From Balneolales bacterium (GTDB lineage Bacteria; Bacteroidota; Rhodothermia; Balneolales; Natronogracilivirgulaceae), in NCBI GenBank assembly GCA_007128425.1, contig SKXL01000072.1:1-53457 (forward strand): a stretch of DNA of 53,457 nt. The letters are read 5' to 3'. The notes below the pieces were generated by a model. It was not told the DNA's origin, made no database searches, and saw nothing but the letters and a program-made list of their open reading frames with translations. Shown in pieces: positions 1 through 9,691 of the stretch. Both the position numbers and the translations under genes were made by a program. Every line of letters starts with the position of its first letter. The first letter of the stretch is position 1.

Positions 1-1
1 C

Positions 2-490
2 ATGCATCGCTCCGGTAACCTTGTGCTTGTCCATTCCCATGATGAATCTGCTGACCGGCATCATGCCCAGGTGATTTCGATCCGGGGTGATATTCTTGCT
101 GAAATAGATTATGAGGATAACGAGATTGAAGGTGTCGAGTTGAGTGACTGTGGCCGTTATGTGACCGCGATGGCTGCAGGAAGGGCGATGGTACATGACG
201 TGACAACCGGCGAACGGCTGGGCAGTGCGAGCTTTCGCGAACGGATTCTCACCGCATCCTACATGCCCGATGGCAATCTGGCAGTGCTTACTGGTACCCG
301 GAGGGGCAGGGAACTTCGTGAGCTTCGCATGCACATCATCGATATCGATCAGCGGCGCGTAGTCCGTGAAGAGACAGCTCTTACCGTTCACACCACCGAC
401 TACTTCCTCCTGTCACTGAGGTACGATGGCGATGCGACCTACAGGTTGCTCGGTGTAAACAGGGAGCTGATTATCAGACACACACTGTAA
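2..490 (+). CDS. C-terminal part of a beta-propeller-like protein (possibly 5' truncated)
   Basis: An open frame runs from the window edge to TAA at 488-490 and gives 162 residues. An ATG lies at bases 2-4, but the frame may continue outside the window, so the true start is unknown. The sequence has no catalytic motif. It alternates short hydrophobic strands with polar turns (for example GRYVTAMAAGRAMVHDV and GNLAVLTGTRRG), spaced like the blades of a WD40/quinoprotein-type propeller. That is a pattern judgement, not a family assignment. It converges on clpC with an 18-bp gap and no visible terminator. Function is unknown. Confidence 0.6.
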   Translation: MHRSGNLVLVHSHDESADRHHAQVISIRGDILAEIDYEDNEIEGVELSDCGRYVTAMAAGRAMVHDVTTGERLGSASFRERILTASYMPDGNLAVLTGTRRGRELRELRMHIIDIDQRRVVREETALTVHTTDYFLLSLRYDGDATYRLLGVNRELIIRHTL

Positions 491-508
491 TCACCCTGTC
501 ACTGGCGG

Positions 509-3091
509 TCAATTGCGGGATTCTTCAGGAAAGTTTTCCGTTGAGGCGCCGTTCTCGGCCTTGTCATCCACTTTCTGATCCCCTTTTTCCGGAACCTTCC
601 AGTCAAATGACAGTCCGTCACGCGATTGATTCATTTTGATGCGGATAATCGAACCTTCTGCCTTTGATGCTCCGAGAATTTCTTCAGCCAGAGGATCCTC
701 CACATACTTTTGAATGGCTCGCTTGAGTGGGCGCGCCCCGAATTTTTGATCAAAGCCCTTGTCAGAGAGAAACTCCTTGGCTCCCTTGGTGATTTCCACT
801 TTGTAGCCAAGGTTTTCAATTCTGGCGAACAGTTCTTCAGCCATATTGTCGATGATCTTGAAGATATCTGATTTCTCGAGTGGCTTGAAGACAATCACGT
901 CATCCACACGATTCAGGAACTCGGGGTTGAATACCTTGTTGAGTGCATCCTGAATGGTTGCCTTCATCTTGGCATAATCGAAGGTCGCCTCCGAATTGGA
1001 AAAGCCGATACCCCGGCCAAGATTCTTGATGTCACGCGCTCCGATATTGGAGGTCATGATGATAATGGTGTTCCTGAAATCGACTTTTCTTCCGAGGCTG
1101 TCGGTCAGAATGCCGTCATCGAGCACCTGCAGCAGAAGATTGAATACGTCCGGATGCGCCTTCTCGATCTCGTCAAGCAGAACCACACTGTAGGGTTTGC
1201 GGCGCACTTTTTCGGTGAGAATGCCGCCCTCCTCGTAACCGACGTATCCCGGAGGTGCACCGACAAGACGTGACACGGAGAATTTCTCCATGTATTCACT
1301 CATATCGATCCGAATCAGCGCGTCGGTAGAGTCAAAGAGGTATTTTGACATCACTTTTGCAAGCTCGGTTTTACCGACTCCGGTGGGTCCCAGAAAGATA
1401 AACGAACCGATCGGTCGGAATGGATCTTTCAAGCCGGCCCGCGTGCGTTGAATGGCCTTGCTAAGCTTGAGGATGGCTTCGTCCTGACCAATGACATTGG
1501 TTGCGAGTTCCTCTTTCATCTTGAGCAGCTTCTGACCTTCGCTTTGCGCGATCTTGTTGACAGGAATGCCGGTGATCATGGCGATTACCGTAGCCACATC
1601 AGATTCGTCAACATCGTGAATGATCTTTTCACATTCCTTTTCCCATGCCCGCTGCTCTTTCTCAAGTTCATCTATAAGCTGCTTTTCCCTGTCGCGCAAC
1701 CTCGCAGCATCTTCAAACCGTTGCTTTTTGACCATGTTGTTTTTTTCAGCGCTGGTGAGTTCAATCTCCTCCTCCAGCTTCACAATGTGATCCGGCACGG
1801 TTATGTTCGATAGATGCACACGTGCACCTGCCTCATCAAGCGCATCGATGGCCTTGTCTGGTAAAAAGCGATCGGTGATGTAACGGTCGCTTATGGTAAC
1901 ACACGCCCGGATAGCCTCTTCGGAGTAGCGCACATTATGGTGCTTCTCGTATTTTCCTTTAATCTGGTTGAGGATGGTGATGGTCTCCTCTGGTGATGTG
2001 GCATCGACCATGATTTTCTGGAACCGACGCTCGAGGGCACCATCTTTTTCAATGTATTGCCGATACTCATTGAGCGTTGTGGCTCCGATAGCCTGTACAT
2101 CACCGCGTGCCAGAGCGGGTTTCAGCATGTTGGATGCATCCAGCGAACCGCTTGCGCCGCCCGCACCGACGATAGTGTGAAGCTCATCAATAAACAGAAT
2201 GATATCCGGAGTTTTTTCCAGTTCGTTCATCACGGCCTTCATGCGCTCTTCGAACTGTCCACGGTATTTCGTTCCGGCTACGAGTGCAGCAAGATCAAGC
2301 GCGACCACACGCTTGTCATACAAAACGCGCGAGACTTTTCGCTTGATGATCCGCAAGGCGAGACCCTCTGCAATGGCTGTCTTTCCCACTCCGGGTTCGC
2401 CGATCAAAACCGGATTGTTTTTTTTGCGCCGGCTAAGAACCTGGGCAACACGCTCTATCTCTTTCTCCCGGCCAACAATAGGATCAAGCTTGTCTTCTTC
2501 CGCCAGCTTGGTGAGATCCCGGCCAAAATTGTCAAGTACTGGGGTCTTGGTCTTTTCCATTTTTCGTTCTCTAGCACTACCGGATGATGATTTGGGGTTA
2601 CGGGATGAGGGTGTCTCTCCAGCCTGTGTCTGGGAAATGTCTGATTTGGGAGCCTGGCCTGATACAATCAGATCAAGATCTTCCCTCACAGCGTCGTATG
2701 TTATATTAAACTGATGCAGGATCTGTGCGGCAATGTTTTCATCGTCACGCAGCAACGATAAAAGCAGATGTTCCGTGCCAATGGTATCGCTCTTGTACAG
2801 CTTGGCTTCCAGATAGGTGATGCGAAGCACTTTTTCGGCCTGCTTGGTGAGGGGAATGTTGCCGACCGTCACGGCCGCCCCCGTGCCGCGTACCGTCTCC
2901 TCAATGGTTTTCTTAAGTTTGTACAAATCACAGCGCAGATTCTTCAGTATTTTGATGGCAACACCATCACCAAGCCTGAGAATACCTAAAATAAGATGCT
3001 CTGTTCCGATATAATCATGACCCAGCCGCAGCGCTTCTTCCCGGCTGAACTGGATTACATCACGAACTCTGTTTGAGAAATTTCCTTCCAT
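509..3091 (-). CDS. clpC: ATP-dependent Clp protease ATP-binding subunit ClpC
   Basis: HSP100 unfoldase that feeds damaged or adaptor-bound proteins to the ClpP peptidase in the cytoplasm. I start at [12 protein letters not shown], the usual ClpC N-terminus, giving 860 residues; the frame stays open 30 codons upstream but that part looks unlike ClpC. Two Clp-N repeats occupy about residues 5-140. The first ATPase has Walker A GEPGVGKT at 231-238 and an FIDELHT Walker B near 300. A UVR-like coiled middle domain ([15 protein letters not shown]) lies around 457-471. The second ATPase has GPTGVGKT at 568-575 and [11 protein letters not shown] near 637-647. The ClpP-docking loop is the tripeptide IGF at 695-697. 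The UVR middle domain separates ClpC from ClpA and ClpB. No ctsR or mcsAB neighbours are present, so classical Firmicute regulation is not expected. Confidence 0.96.
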   Translation of the reverse strand: MEGNFSNRVRDVIQFSREEALRLGHDYIGTEHLILGILRLGDGVAIKILKNLRCDLYKLKKTIEETVRGTGAAVTVGNIPLTKQAEKVLRITYLEAKLYKSDTIGTEHLLLSLLRDDENIAAQILHQFNITYDAVREDLDLIVSGQAPKSDISQTQAGETPSSRNPKSSSGSARERKMEKTKTPVLDNFGRDLTKLAEEDKLDPIVGREKEIERVAQVLSRRKKNNPVLIGEPGVGKTAIAEGLALRIIKRKVSRVLYDKRVVALDLAALVAGTKYRGQFEERMKAVMNELEKTPDIILFIDELHTIVGAGGASGSLDASNMLKPALARGDVQAIGATTLNEYRQYIEKDGALERRFQKIMVDATSPEETITILNQIKGKYEKHHNVRYSEEAIRACVTISDRYITDRFLPDKAIDALDEAGARVHLSNITVPDHIVKLEEEIELTSAEKNNMVKKQRFEDAARLRDREKQLIDELEKEQRAWEKECEKIIHDVDESDVATVIAMITGIPVNKIAQSEGQKLLKMKEELATNVIGQDEAILKLSKAIQRTRAGLKDPFRPIGSFIFLGPTGVGKTELAKVMSKYLFDSTDALIRIDMSEYMEKFSVSRLVGAPPGYVGYEEGGILTEKVRRKPYSVVLLDEIEKAHPDVFNLLLQVLDDGILTDSLGRKVDFRNTIIIMTSNIGARDIKNLGRGIGFSNSEATFDYAKMKATIQDALNKVFNPEFLNRVDDVIVFKPLEKSDIFKIIDNMAEELFARIENLGYKVEITKGAKEFLSDKGFDQKFGARPLKRAIQKYVEDPLAEEILGASKAEGSIIRIKMNQSRDGLSFDWKVPEKGDQKVDDKAENGASTENFPEESRN

Positions 3092-3350
3092 ACAAAAATT
3101 ATCAGGGTCAAATCTTGGTCGGTATGCTGAATGCGCTGATCTGTTTCGGATACTGCAAGCAACATGGAGACGAATCCGCACAGGTTACAATAACCACCGC
3201 AGTCCTGTTAGCGTTCGAAACCAGTAACGAATGTAGGTCTGGCTTAGTGTAAATGCAAGTCCGGCCCAAACAAATTTTCATTCAAATTATATTGAATCGG
3301 CCAGCAACGCAATAAGGAAATATTGGCAAAAAGGATGTGACCGTTCGGAA

Positions 3351-4862
3351 TTAAAACAGCGGCTTGCCTGTCATCTCTTCAGGTTGAGATAATCCCATCA
3401 ATTTCAGGAGCGAGGGGGCTACATCCGCCAGAATTCCGTCTTTGGCAGATGTCACAGCCGGTTCATTGACCACAATGAAAGGTACATTGGCAGTGGTATG
3501 AGCGGTATGCGGGCTGCCATCCTTCTCTTTCATTTTGTCGGCATTGCCATGGTCGGAGATGACGATCGTCTTGTAGCCCTTGTCATTGGCCATTTCAATT
3601 ACCCGTTTGAGGCACTGGTCTACGGTTTCCACCGCTTTGACCGTGGCTTCGAAATCGCCTGTGTGGCCTACCATGTCCGGATTGGCATAGTTCAGAATGA
3701 TCATGTCATAGATATCCTGCTGAATGAACGCAACCAGCTCGTCAGTCAGCTCGGGTGCGCTCATTTCCGGTTGATGATCATAGGTGGGCACTTTCGGACT
3801 TGGAACCATCTTCCGGTCTTCTCCCTTGTTCGGTTCTTCCACACCCCCATTAAAAAAATAGGTGACATGCGGATACTTCTCGGTCTCCGCCATGCGGAGC
3901 TGGCGCAAGCCACGTGCGGCAACAACTTCACCCAATGTGTTTCTCATGGAAAGGGGAGGATAAGCCACGTGTACGTTGTTGAAACGCTTGTCGTACTGCG
4001 TGAATGACACATAATGAAGATGCCGATCTTTCTCTGTTTCAAATCCGTCAAAACCGGGATCCGTAAGTGCTGATGTGATCTGGCGTGCACGGTCGCCCCG
4101 GATGTTGTAAAAAATCACGGGATCACCTTTCTGAAGGCGGGATTCCGGGTTTTGATCCAACAGAATGGGTTTGATGAACTCATCGGTTACGCCGTCATCA
4201 TATGATTTTTTCACGGCGGCCTGAGGATCATTGGAAGCGTGTCCCTTGCCCCTGACCAGAAGGTCGTAAGCCAACCGGGTGCGTTCCCATCGTCTGTCCC
4301 GGTCCATGGCATAATACCGTCCCACAATCGATGCCAGTTTGCCGGTACCAATCCTGGCGGCCTGCTCCTGGAATTCGGCTACATAACGCGCTCCACCGTG
4401 GGGAGATGTATCGCGACCGTCTGTAAAGGCATGGACAAATACGTTATCAATGCCCTGTTCTTTGAAAAAAGAGAGCAGGGCGAATACGTGATTGTTGTGG
4501 CTGTGGACCCCGCCGTCGGAAAAAAGGCCCATTACATGCACTTTACCAGATTTTTTCGCCTGTTCTGCTGCATCCAGCAAGACCTTGTTGGAGGAAAAAC
4601 CACCCTCCTCAATATCCTTGTTTACCCGGGTAAGTTCCTGCCAGACGATTCTGCCGGCACCAATATTCAAGTGTCCAACCTCCGAGTTGCCAAACTGACC
4701 GTCAGGAAGGCCAACATCCATTCCGGATGCACTCAGTTTTGAATGGGGACAGCGCTCAAAAAGCGAATCGATGAAAGGGGTTTTTGCTTTTTTGATGGCA
4801 CTGACCGAGTCATCCTCGGGAATGCCATAACCGTCGAGAATTGCAAGGAGGGCTTTGGCCAT
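3351..4862 (-). CDS. gpmI: 2,3-bisphosphoglycerate-independent phosphoglycerate mutase
   Basis: Interconverts 3-phosphoglycerate and 2-phosphoglycerate in glycolysis and gluconeogenesis, using two metal ions (usually Mn) and a phosphoserine intermediate. The 503-residue product has the usual length. It begins MAKALLAILDGYG, where the Asp is a metal ligand. The nucleophile is the Ser of NSEVGH (Ser60). Later metal-ligand motifs are VISDHGNADKM and SPHTAHTTANVPFI near the C-terminus. HAFTDGRDTSPHGG is the typical lid/substrate segment. The gene lies between clpC and rpsT on the same strand with gaps above 200 bp on both sides, so it is probably its own transcription unit. Confidence 0.96.
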   Translation of the reverse strand: MAKALLAILDGYGIPEDDSVSAIKKAKTPFIDSLFERCPHSKLSASGMDVGLPDGQFGNSEVGHLNIGAGRIVWQELTRVNKDIEEGGFSSNKVLLDAAEQAKKSGKVHVMGLFSDGGVHSHNNHVFALLSFFKEQGIDNVFVHAFTDGRDTSPHGGARYVAEFQEQAARIGTGKLASIVGRYYAMDRDRRWERTRLAYDLLVRGKGHASNDPQAAVKKSYDDGVTDEFIKPILLDQNPESRLQKGDPVIFYNIRGDRARQITSALTDPGFDGFETEKDRHLHYVSFTQYDKRFNNVHVAYPPLSMRNTLGEVVAARGLRQLRMAETEKYPHVTYFFNGGVEEPNKGEDRKMVPSPKVPTYDHQPEMSAPELTDELVAFIQQDIYDMIILNYANPDMVGHTGDFEATVKAVETVDQCLKRVIEMANDKGYKTIVISDHGNADKMKEKDGSPHTAHTTANVPFIVVNEPAVTSAKDGILADVAPSLLKLMGLSQPEEMTGKPLF

Positions 4863-5085
4863 GGGAAAGTTGGATTTGCGTCAGCTGCGGGACAGTCACA
4901 CCCGGCCGACATTATGAATACTTTTTAATGTTCAGATAACGGCGTGAAACGCTATACTGTAATGATACAGGTGGCATAACCGGTGATCACGGGCGGCCTG
5001 CAACTGCCTGATGTTTCCGAAATTCAAATCGAAGCAATCGGCAAAGGATGCAGGGCATGCAAGTGGAGCTATGCTCCAGGTGTTG

Positions 5086-5340
5086 TTACCCGAGGTTGTT
5101 TACATGTTTGACCAGGGAAGACTTGCGGTTTGCGGCCGTATTCTTGTGAACAAGGCCTTTGCACGTCATTCTGTCAATGTAGGATACCGCATCATTAAGC
5201 AGTGCTTCTGCCTGCTCCTTTTCCTGAGACTCCATCACTCTGCGGGTTAGCGTGCGCATTTTGGAGCGCTTTTCCCGGTTTGCCAGTCGCCGTTTGATGG
5301 ATTGGCGTGCTCGTTTTTCAGCTGATTTGTGTTGAGGCAT
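5086..5340 (-). CDS. rpsT: 30S ribosomal protein S20
   Basis: Small, strongly basic 84-residue protein that binds 16S rRNA in the 30S body. It has the family pattern MPQHKSAEKRARQSIKRRLANR, then a Lys/Arg-rich helix (SKMRTLTRRVMES) and the C-terminal KGLVHKNTAANRKSSLVKHVN. Length is normal for S20. It is monocistronic: cmk diverges upstream and gpmI lies 223 bp downstream. A Bacteroidota-type promoter sits about 60 bp upstream (see 5397-5427). Confidence 0.95.
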   Translation of the reverse strand: MPQHKSAEKRARQSIKRRLANREKRSKMRTLTRRVMESQEKEQAEALLNDAVSYIDRMTCKGLVHKNTAANRKSSLVKHVNNLG

Positions 5341-5396
5341 AATTTATAGCAAAAAAAAACATTCAATGGTGCGTGTTATAAAATCAGAATAGAAAC

Positions 5397-5427
5397 CAAA
5401 TTTATGATTTAATAAGACTTTTTACAA
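5397..5427 (-). promoter_or_regulatory. Predicted rpsT promoter (Bacteroidota type)
   Basis: Read on the minus strand, TTG (5425-5427) is followed after 20 bases by TAAATTTG (5397-5404). This is an exact match to the -7 element TAnnTTTG and within the 19-21 base spacing known for Bacteroidota primary-sigma promoters. The predicted start of transcription is about 50 bases upstream of the rpsT ATG. Untested, but the same pattern recurs before rpsF and rpsL. Confidence 0.6.
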
Positions 5428-5509
5428 GAAAATTTTGCAAAAAAATGATTTAAGGCATAAATTACTCAACATTTTGAAAAATGCAGTAGCAGGTTAATGG
5501 AACGGATAA

Positions 5510-6193
5510 TTGATCGTAGTAATTGATGGTCCGGCAGGAGCCGGAAAAAGTACAACAGCCAGGGAAATTGCGCGTCGCACCGGTTTTGATTATGTGGATA
5601 GCGGCGCAATGTATCGTGGGTTTACGTACCTCTATCGCTTGCACGGTTTTGATCGTTCCAGTCTCCTGAAAAAACTGGCTGACCACAGACTTCGATTCGA
5701 ATTTCATGTCACTGATGCCCGGGCATTTCATGGTGACAGGGAGATTACGGATGAGATCAGGTCAGACAGCGTGAATGAACGCGTAAGTGAAGTGGCGGCC
5801 ATGGCCGAAGTTAGAGAAGCCGTGCGCCATATGCTGCGTAAGGTTTCGAAGAACCGTAACGTCGTACTGGAAGGCAGGGATCTGGGTACTGTGGTGTTTC
5901 CGGATGCCGACTTCAAGTTCTTTCTCACAGCTGATCCGACGGCGCGAGCCCGCCGCAGATATGAAGAGCGCATAGGCAGGGGTGAAACGCAGGTTTCCCT
6001 CGAAGATGTACGCAGAAATGTGGAAAAACGGGATCATATTGATTCCACAAGGGATATCGCACCTTTGAAGAAAGCAGATGATGCCGTGGAAATCGACTCC
6101 ACGTTTTTAACATTTGAAGAGCAGGTTACACGAATTCTCGAACATATTCGTAATACACCTGAAGCACATAATATGACGTTTACCAGAATATAG
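5510..6193 (+). CDS. cmk: Cytidylate kinase
   Basis: Phosphorylates CMP and dCMP with ATP in pyrimidine nucleotide salvage. The 227-residue product opens with the P-loop IDGPAGAGKST. It then shows DYVDSGAMYRGFT (nucleotide-monophosphate binding), VVLEGRDLGTVVFPDADFKFFL, the lid RARRRYEE, and RDIAPLKKADDAVEIDST near the end, all typical of Cmk. The start must be TTG at 5510: the codon just before it is an in-frame TAA (5507-5509) and the P-loop begins seven codons later. The gene is followed by rpsA after 68 bp, a pairing common in bacteria (cmk-rpsA), so the two are probably co-transcribed. Confidence 0.95.
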   Translation: MIVVIDGPAGAGKSTTAREIARRTGFDYVDSGAMYRGFTYLYRLHGFDRSSLLKKLADHRLRFEFHVTDARAFHGDREITDEIRSDSVNERVSEVAAMAEVREAVRHMLRKVSKNRNVVLEGRDLGTVVFPDADFKFFLTADPTARARRRYEERIGRGETQVSLEDVRRNVEKRDHIDSTRDIAPLKKADDAVEIDSTFLTFEEQVTRILEHIRNTPEAHNMTFTRI

Positions 6194-6261
6194 TCAACAT
6201 TAACCATAATCCCCTGAACGGAATATCGATCAGGTGGCTAACTGAAACAAAGGATATCTAA

Positions 6262-8451
6262 ATGACCGATGAAGTAAAGAAAGACCTCGAAAAAGAAGAA
6301 CCGACCGAACAGACAGCAATTGCATCCGAACAGAAAGAAGACAAGAAGCGGGAGGATATCGCAGAAAAAAGTACTGCTTCTGAACAGAAAAAAAGCCAAA
6401 CCGAAGACAAAGCCGATGAAAAGGATGCTGGAAAAGTTGCTGAGAAGACCGATGAAGCGGCAGCGGAAAAGGTGGAGGATGCAGCAGAAGAGGCGAAATC
6501 ATCAACAGAAGAACCCACTGTAAAAGAGGAAAAGGGAGCAGCAGAGGCAGGAGAAACCGAAGCCGGTGGTGGTGCCGTTCAGGAGCCGGAAAAAGAGGAT
6601 TCCGACACGGAAGCAAAAACAGAAGAAGCGTACGTGCTGCCGACATTTACAGGTGAAGTCGGTGAAAAAGTGTATAGAATGGAAGAGCTGGAAGAAGCTT
6701 CCGAAGAATATGACGACGACCAGTTCAATCAGATGGTCAAAATGTATGAAGGCACTCTTACCGCATTCACGGAGAAAGAGATCGTTACCGGTCGTGTGCT
6801 TTCGATGGATGAAAAGTATGTTATTGTTGATATTGGTTTCAAATCGGAGGGCATTGTTCCTCTTAACGAATTCAAGAATCCCGATCAACTAAATATCGGT
6901 GATGAAGTCGAAGTTTTTCTTGACAAAGTTGAAGACCGGGACGGGCAGCTTGTCCTCTCCCGCCGCAAGGCCGACTCCCTTCGTGTCTGGCAGGATATTG
7001 AAGATGCACACAACTCCGAGAAAATCATCGAAGGATACATCAAACGCCGGATCAAGGGCGGAATGGTCGTGGATATCCACGGTATTGATGCCTTCCTCCC
7101 GGGTTCACAGATCGATGTGCGACCGGTTCGCGACTTCGATGCCTATGTCGGCAAAACCATGGAATTCATGGTAGTCAAACTCAACATGTCCAGTGAAAAC
7201 GTGGTCGTTTCACACCGCGCATTGGTGGAGTCGGATCTGGAAGAACAGCGCGAACAGATCCTGGCCAGTATGGAATCCGGACAAATCCTCGAAGGAGTGG
7301 TCAAAAACATTACCGACTTCGGTGTCTTTATCGACCTGGGTGGTGTGGACGGACTCCTTCACATCACCGACCTCTCCTGGGGCCGGGTAGAGCATCCTTC
7401 CGAAATCGTCAGGCTGGACCAGCGCCTGAATGTTGTGGTTCTTGAATTTGATGAGGACCGTAAACGCATATCACTGGGACTCAAACAGCTTCAACCCCAT
7501 CCGTGGGATGAAATCGATGCCAAGTACCCCGAAAAAGTCCAAGTGCAGGGCAAGGTGGTTTCTATCGCAGATTATGGTGCTTTCATTGAGCTGGAGAAAG
7601 GCGTGGAAGGGCTGGTGCACATCAGTGAAATGTCCTGGACACAGCACATCAAGCATCCGTCTCAACTGGTGGAAAAGAACCAGGTCATCGAATGCGTCGT
7701 ACTCAACATCAATAAAGATGAGCGCAAGGTTTCTCTTGGCGTTAAACAGCTTCAATCCGATCCGTGGGAGGACCTTCTCGAACGTTATCCGGTGGGATCA
7801 AAGCACAAGGGCGTGGTTCGAAATCTTACCAACTTCGGTGTATTTGTGGAGCTTGAACCCGGCATTGACGGCCTTGTGCACATTTCAGATATGAGCTGGA
7901 CCGACAAGGTTCATCACCCCAGTGAAATAGTAAACAAGGGGGATGAACTGGAGGTGGTCATCCTCTCGATTGACTTTGACAACCGTCGGATTTCTCTCGG
8001 TCACAAACAGATTGACGAGAATCCGTGGGAGAAATATGCGACCGAATATGCCGTTGGAAACGAGACCGAAGCGGTTGTGACCCGTGTGACTGACAAGGGA
8101 GTGTTCGCCAAGCTGCCCCTGGGTGTTGAAGCCTATATGCCCGCAAGGGAATCTGAACATGGGGACAACCTGGCAGAGTCTTACAAGGAAGACGACAAGT
8201 TGAACGTGGTTGTCATTGACTTTGATGAGAACGGAAAAAGTATTGTCATAAGCCAGAATAAGGTTGGCAAAATGGACAAGAAAAAAGAAACGGCTTCCAA
8301 AAAGAAAGAACAGAAGGAGGCAACTTCCTCATCTTCCGGTGCGCTGACCCTCGGCGAGATGTCCGGTTTGCAGGATCTGAAGGCAAAGCTTCAGAAAAGG
8401 GAAGATGACGCTAAGGAGAACGAGAAAAAGAATGATGACAAGGAAAGCTGA
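6262..8451 (+). CDS. rpsA: 30S ribosomal protein S1 with long acidic N-terminal extension
   Basis: S1 helps recruit and unfold mRNA on the 30S subunit. The 729-residue protein has six S1 (OB-fold) repeats, roughly at residues 172-238, 255-325, 340-410, 427-497, 512-582 and 600-670. Repeats 3-5 carry the strongest signatures (DFGVFIDLGGVDGLLHITDLSW, DYGAFIEL, NFGVFVEL); repeats 1, 2 and 6 are more diverged, as usual in S1. Unusual are the first 150 residues, which are almost entirely Glu, Lys, Ala, Thr and Asp and predicted disordered, and the Lys/Glu-rich tail after about residue 670. The start ATG at 6262 follows an AAAGGA ribosome-binding sequence. A strong terminator lies 36 bp after the stop. 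Confidence 0.95.
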   Translation: MTDEVKKDLEKEEPTEQTAIASEQKEDKKREDIAEKSTASEQKKSQTEDKADEKDAGKVAEKTDEAAAEKVEDAAEEAKSSTEEPTVKEEKGAAEAGETEAGGGAVQEPEKEDSDTEAKTEEAYVLPTFTGEVGEKVYRMEELEEASEEYDDDQFNQMVKMYEGTLTAFTEKEIVTGRVLSMDEKYVIVDIGFKSEGIVPLNEFKNPDQLNIGDEVEVFLDKVEDRDGQLVLSRRKADSLRVWQDIEDAHNSEKIIEGYIKRRIKGGMVVDIHGIDAFLPGSQIDVRPVRDFDAYVGKTMEFMVVKLNMSSENVVVSHRALVESDLEEQREQILASMESGQILEGVVKNITDFGVFIDLGGVDGLLHITDLSWGRVEHPSEIVRLDQRLNVVVLEFDEDRKRISLGLKQLQPHPWDEIDAKYPEKVQVQGKVVSIADYGAFIELEKGVEGLVHISEMSWTQHIKHPSQLVEKNQVIECVVLNINKDERKVSLGVKQLQSDPWEDLLERYPVGSKHKGVVRNLTNFGVFVELEPGIDGLVHISDMSWTDKVHHPSEIVNKGDELEVVILSIDFDNRRISLGHKQIDENPWEKYATEYAVGNETEAVVTRVTDKGVFAKLPLGVEAYMPARESEHGDNLAESYKEDDKLNVVVIDFDENGKSIVISQNKVGKMDKKKETASKKKEQKEATSSSSGALTLGEMSGLQDLKAKLQKREDDAKENEKKNDDKES

Positions 8452-8486
8452 TTTTCTGCGTTAATTTGTTGATGTATTCTGCTCAC

Positions 8487-8524
8487 GGAGGCATGAGACT
8501 TATCATGCCTCCTATCCTTTTTTT
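8487..8524 (+). terminator. Rho-independent terminator after rpsA
   Basis: A perfect 10-bp stem GGAGGCATGA (8487-8496) / TCATGCCTCC (8503-8512) with a 6-base loop is followed by TATCC and seven T residues (8518-8524). It should end the cmk-rpsA transcript. It lies only 29 bp before the nadA start codon, so nadA either depends on readthrough or has a promoter overlapping the hairpin. Confidence 0.9.
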
Positions 8525-8553
8525 ACAGAGACAGCGATAACCTTTGGAAGATA

Positions 8554-9594
8554 ATGACGACCAAAATGCCGGATGCCGCAACGGCATCTGAAACCCTTGA
8601 CTATCTGAAAGAAACACTGCGGAACATTGTTCCGGAGAGCGAACTGATTCTGAAAGCTGAGATTGCCTACGAAATCAACAGACTGAAAAAAGAGAAGAAC
8701 GCAGTTATCCTGGGTCATAATTATATGGAACCGGCTCTTTTTTACAGTATTCCTGATCATGTCGGGGACTCACTCGGGCTTGCGCGTATTGCAGCTGAAA
8801 CCAGCGCTGATCGCATCGTATTTTGTGGTGTGCGCTTCATGGCGGAAACGGCTAAAATCCTTAATCCTGACCGGATGGTGCTGCTGCCTGCAAAAGTGGC
8901 CGGATGTTCACTCGCAGCCAGCATAACGGCACAGGACGTCAGGGATTTGAAAGCCAGATACCCCGGCATTCCGGTTGTAACCTATATCAATACCTATGCC
9001 GATGTAAAGGCAGAAACAGATGTATGTTGCACGTCCAGCAATGCATCAGAAATTGTAAGAAAACTTGACAGCGATTCGGTTATTTGTCTGCCTGATGAAT
9101 TTCTTGCGAAAAATATTGCCAGGGAAACCGGGAAAAATGTGATTTTTCCCGGTAGTGATCGAACCGGCAGAGATGATATGATTATCTGGGACGGACGATG
9201 CGAGGTGCACGATAAGTTTACTGTAGAGGATATTCAGAACGCACGCCGCCAGTTTCCTGATACCGTAGTAGTCGCCCATCCGGAATGCGCTCCGGAAGTA
9301 GTGGAGGCGGCAGACTATAGCGGCTCAACTACTTCCATGACTCGGTTTGTCCGTGAATCTGATGCCAAAAGATTTCTGATTCTGACGGAGTGTGCTATGG
9401 GTGATAATATCGCCGCCGAAAACCCGGATAAAGAGATGCTCCGAATGTGCAGTATACGCTGTCCGCATATGAATGAAATTACTCTTGAAGATACGCTTGC
9501 CTGCCTGAGGCAGGACATCTATCAAATCGATGTACCGGAGCATATCCGAATCAGAGCCAGACGCTCATTAGACCGTATGCTTGAACTAAGTTGA
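8554..9594 (+). CDS. nadA: Quinolinate synthase A
   Basis: Condenses iminoaspartate with dihydroxyacetone phosphate to quinolinate in de novo NAD synthesis, using one [4Fe-4S] cluster. The 346-residue protein has the three-fold pseudo-repeat of NadA with motifs ILGHNYMEPA, DSLGLARIA, VAGCSLA, TYINTYADVKAETDVCCTSSNA, HPECAPEV, TEC and CSIRCPHMNEITLE. The best cluster ligands are Cys118, Cys245 and Cys303. Length and motifs match the longer NadA type seen in many non-enterobacteria. nadB and nadC are not in the window. The gene stands between two strong terminators, so it forms its own short unit. Confidence 0.95.
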   Translation: MTTKMPDAATASETLDYLKETLRNIVPESELILKAEIAYEINRLKKEKNAVILGHNYMEPALFYSIPDHVGDSLGLARIAAETSADRIVFCGVRFMAETAKILNPDRMVLLPAKVAGCSLAASITAQDVRDLKARYPGIPVVTYINTYADVKAETDVCCTSSNASEIVRKLDSDSVICLPDEFLAKNIARETGKNVIFPGSDRTGRDDMIIWDGRCEVHDKFTVEDIQNARRQFPDTVVVAHPECAPEVVEAADYSGSTTSMTRFVRESDAKRFLILTECAMGDNIAAENPDKEMLRMCSIRCPHMNEITLEDTLACLRQDIYQIDVPEHIRIRARRSLDRMLELS

Positions 9595-9607
9595 GTATCG
9601 AAATGAA

Positions 9608-9655
9608 GATATAAAAAAAGCCCTCATTGATTCCAATGAGGGCTTTTTTTATATC
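9608..9655. terminator. Bidirectional terminator between nadA and the 83-aa gene
   Basis: A 22-bp perfect inverted repeat (9608-9629 and 9634-9655) with a 4-base loop. The core is GCCCTCATTG/CAATGAGGGC, flanked by seven A residues on the left and seven T residues on the right. It therefore works as an intrinsic terminator in both directions, ending nadA from the left and the leftward 83-aa gene from the right. Confidence 0.95.
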
Positions 9656-9691
9656 AAACCTGTTGTCTATCTGAAAGCTGGTTCTGCCGTT

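Noticed and set aside
3200-3235. tRNA T-loop-like GTTCGAAAC
   Set aside because: No T-stem, acceptor stem or anticodon arm can be built around it.
5064-5078. Hairpin TGGAGC/GCTCCA downstream of rpsT as terminator
   Set aside because: Only six base pairs and no T-tract on the minus strand.
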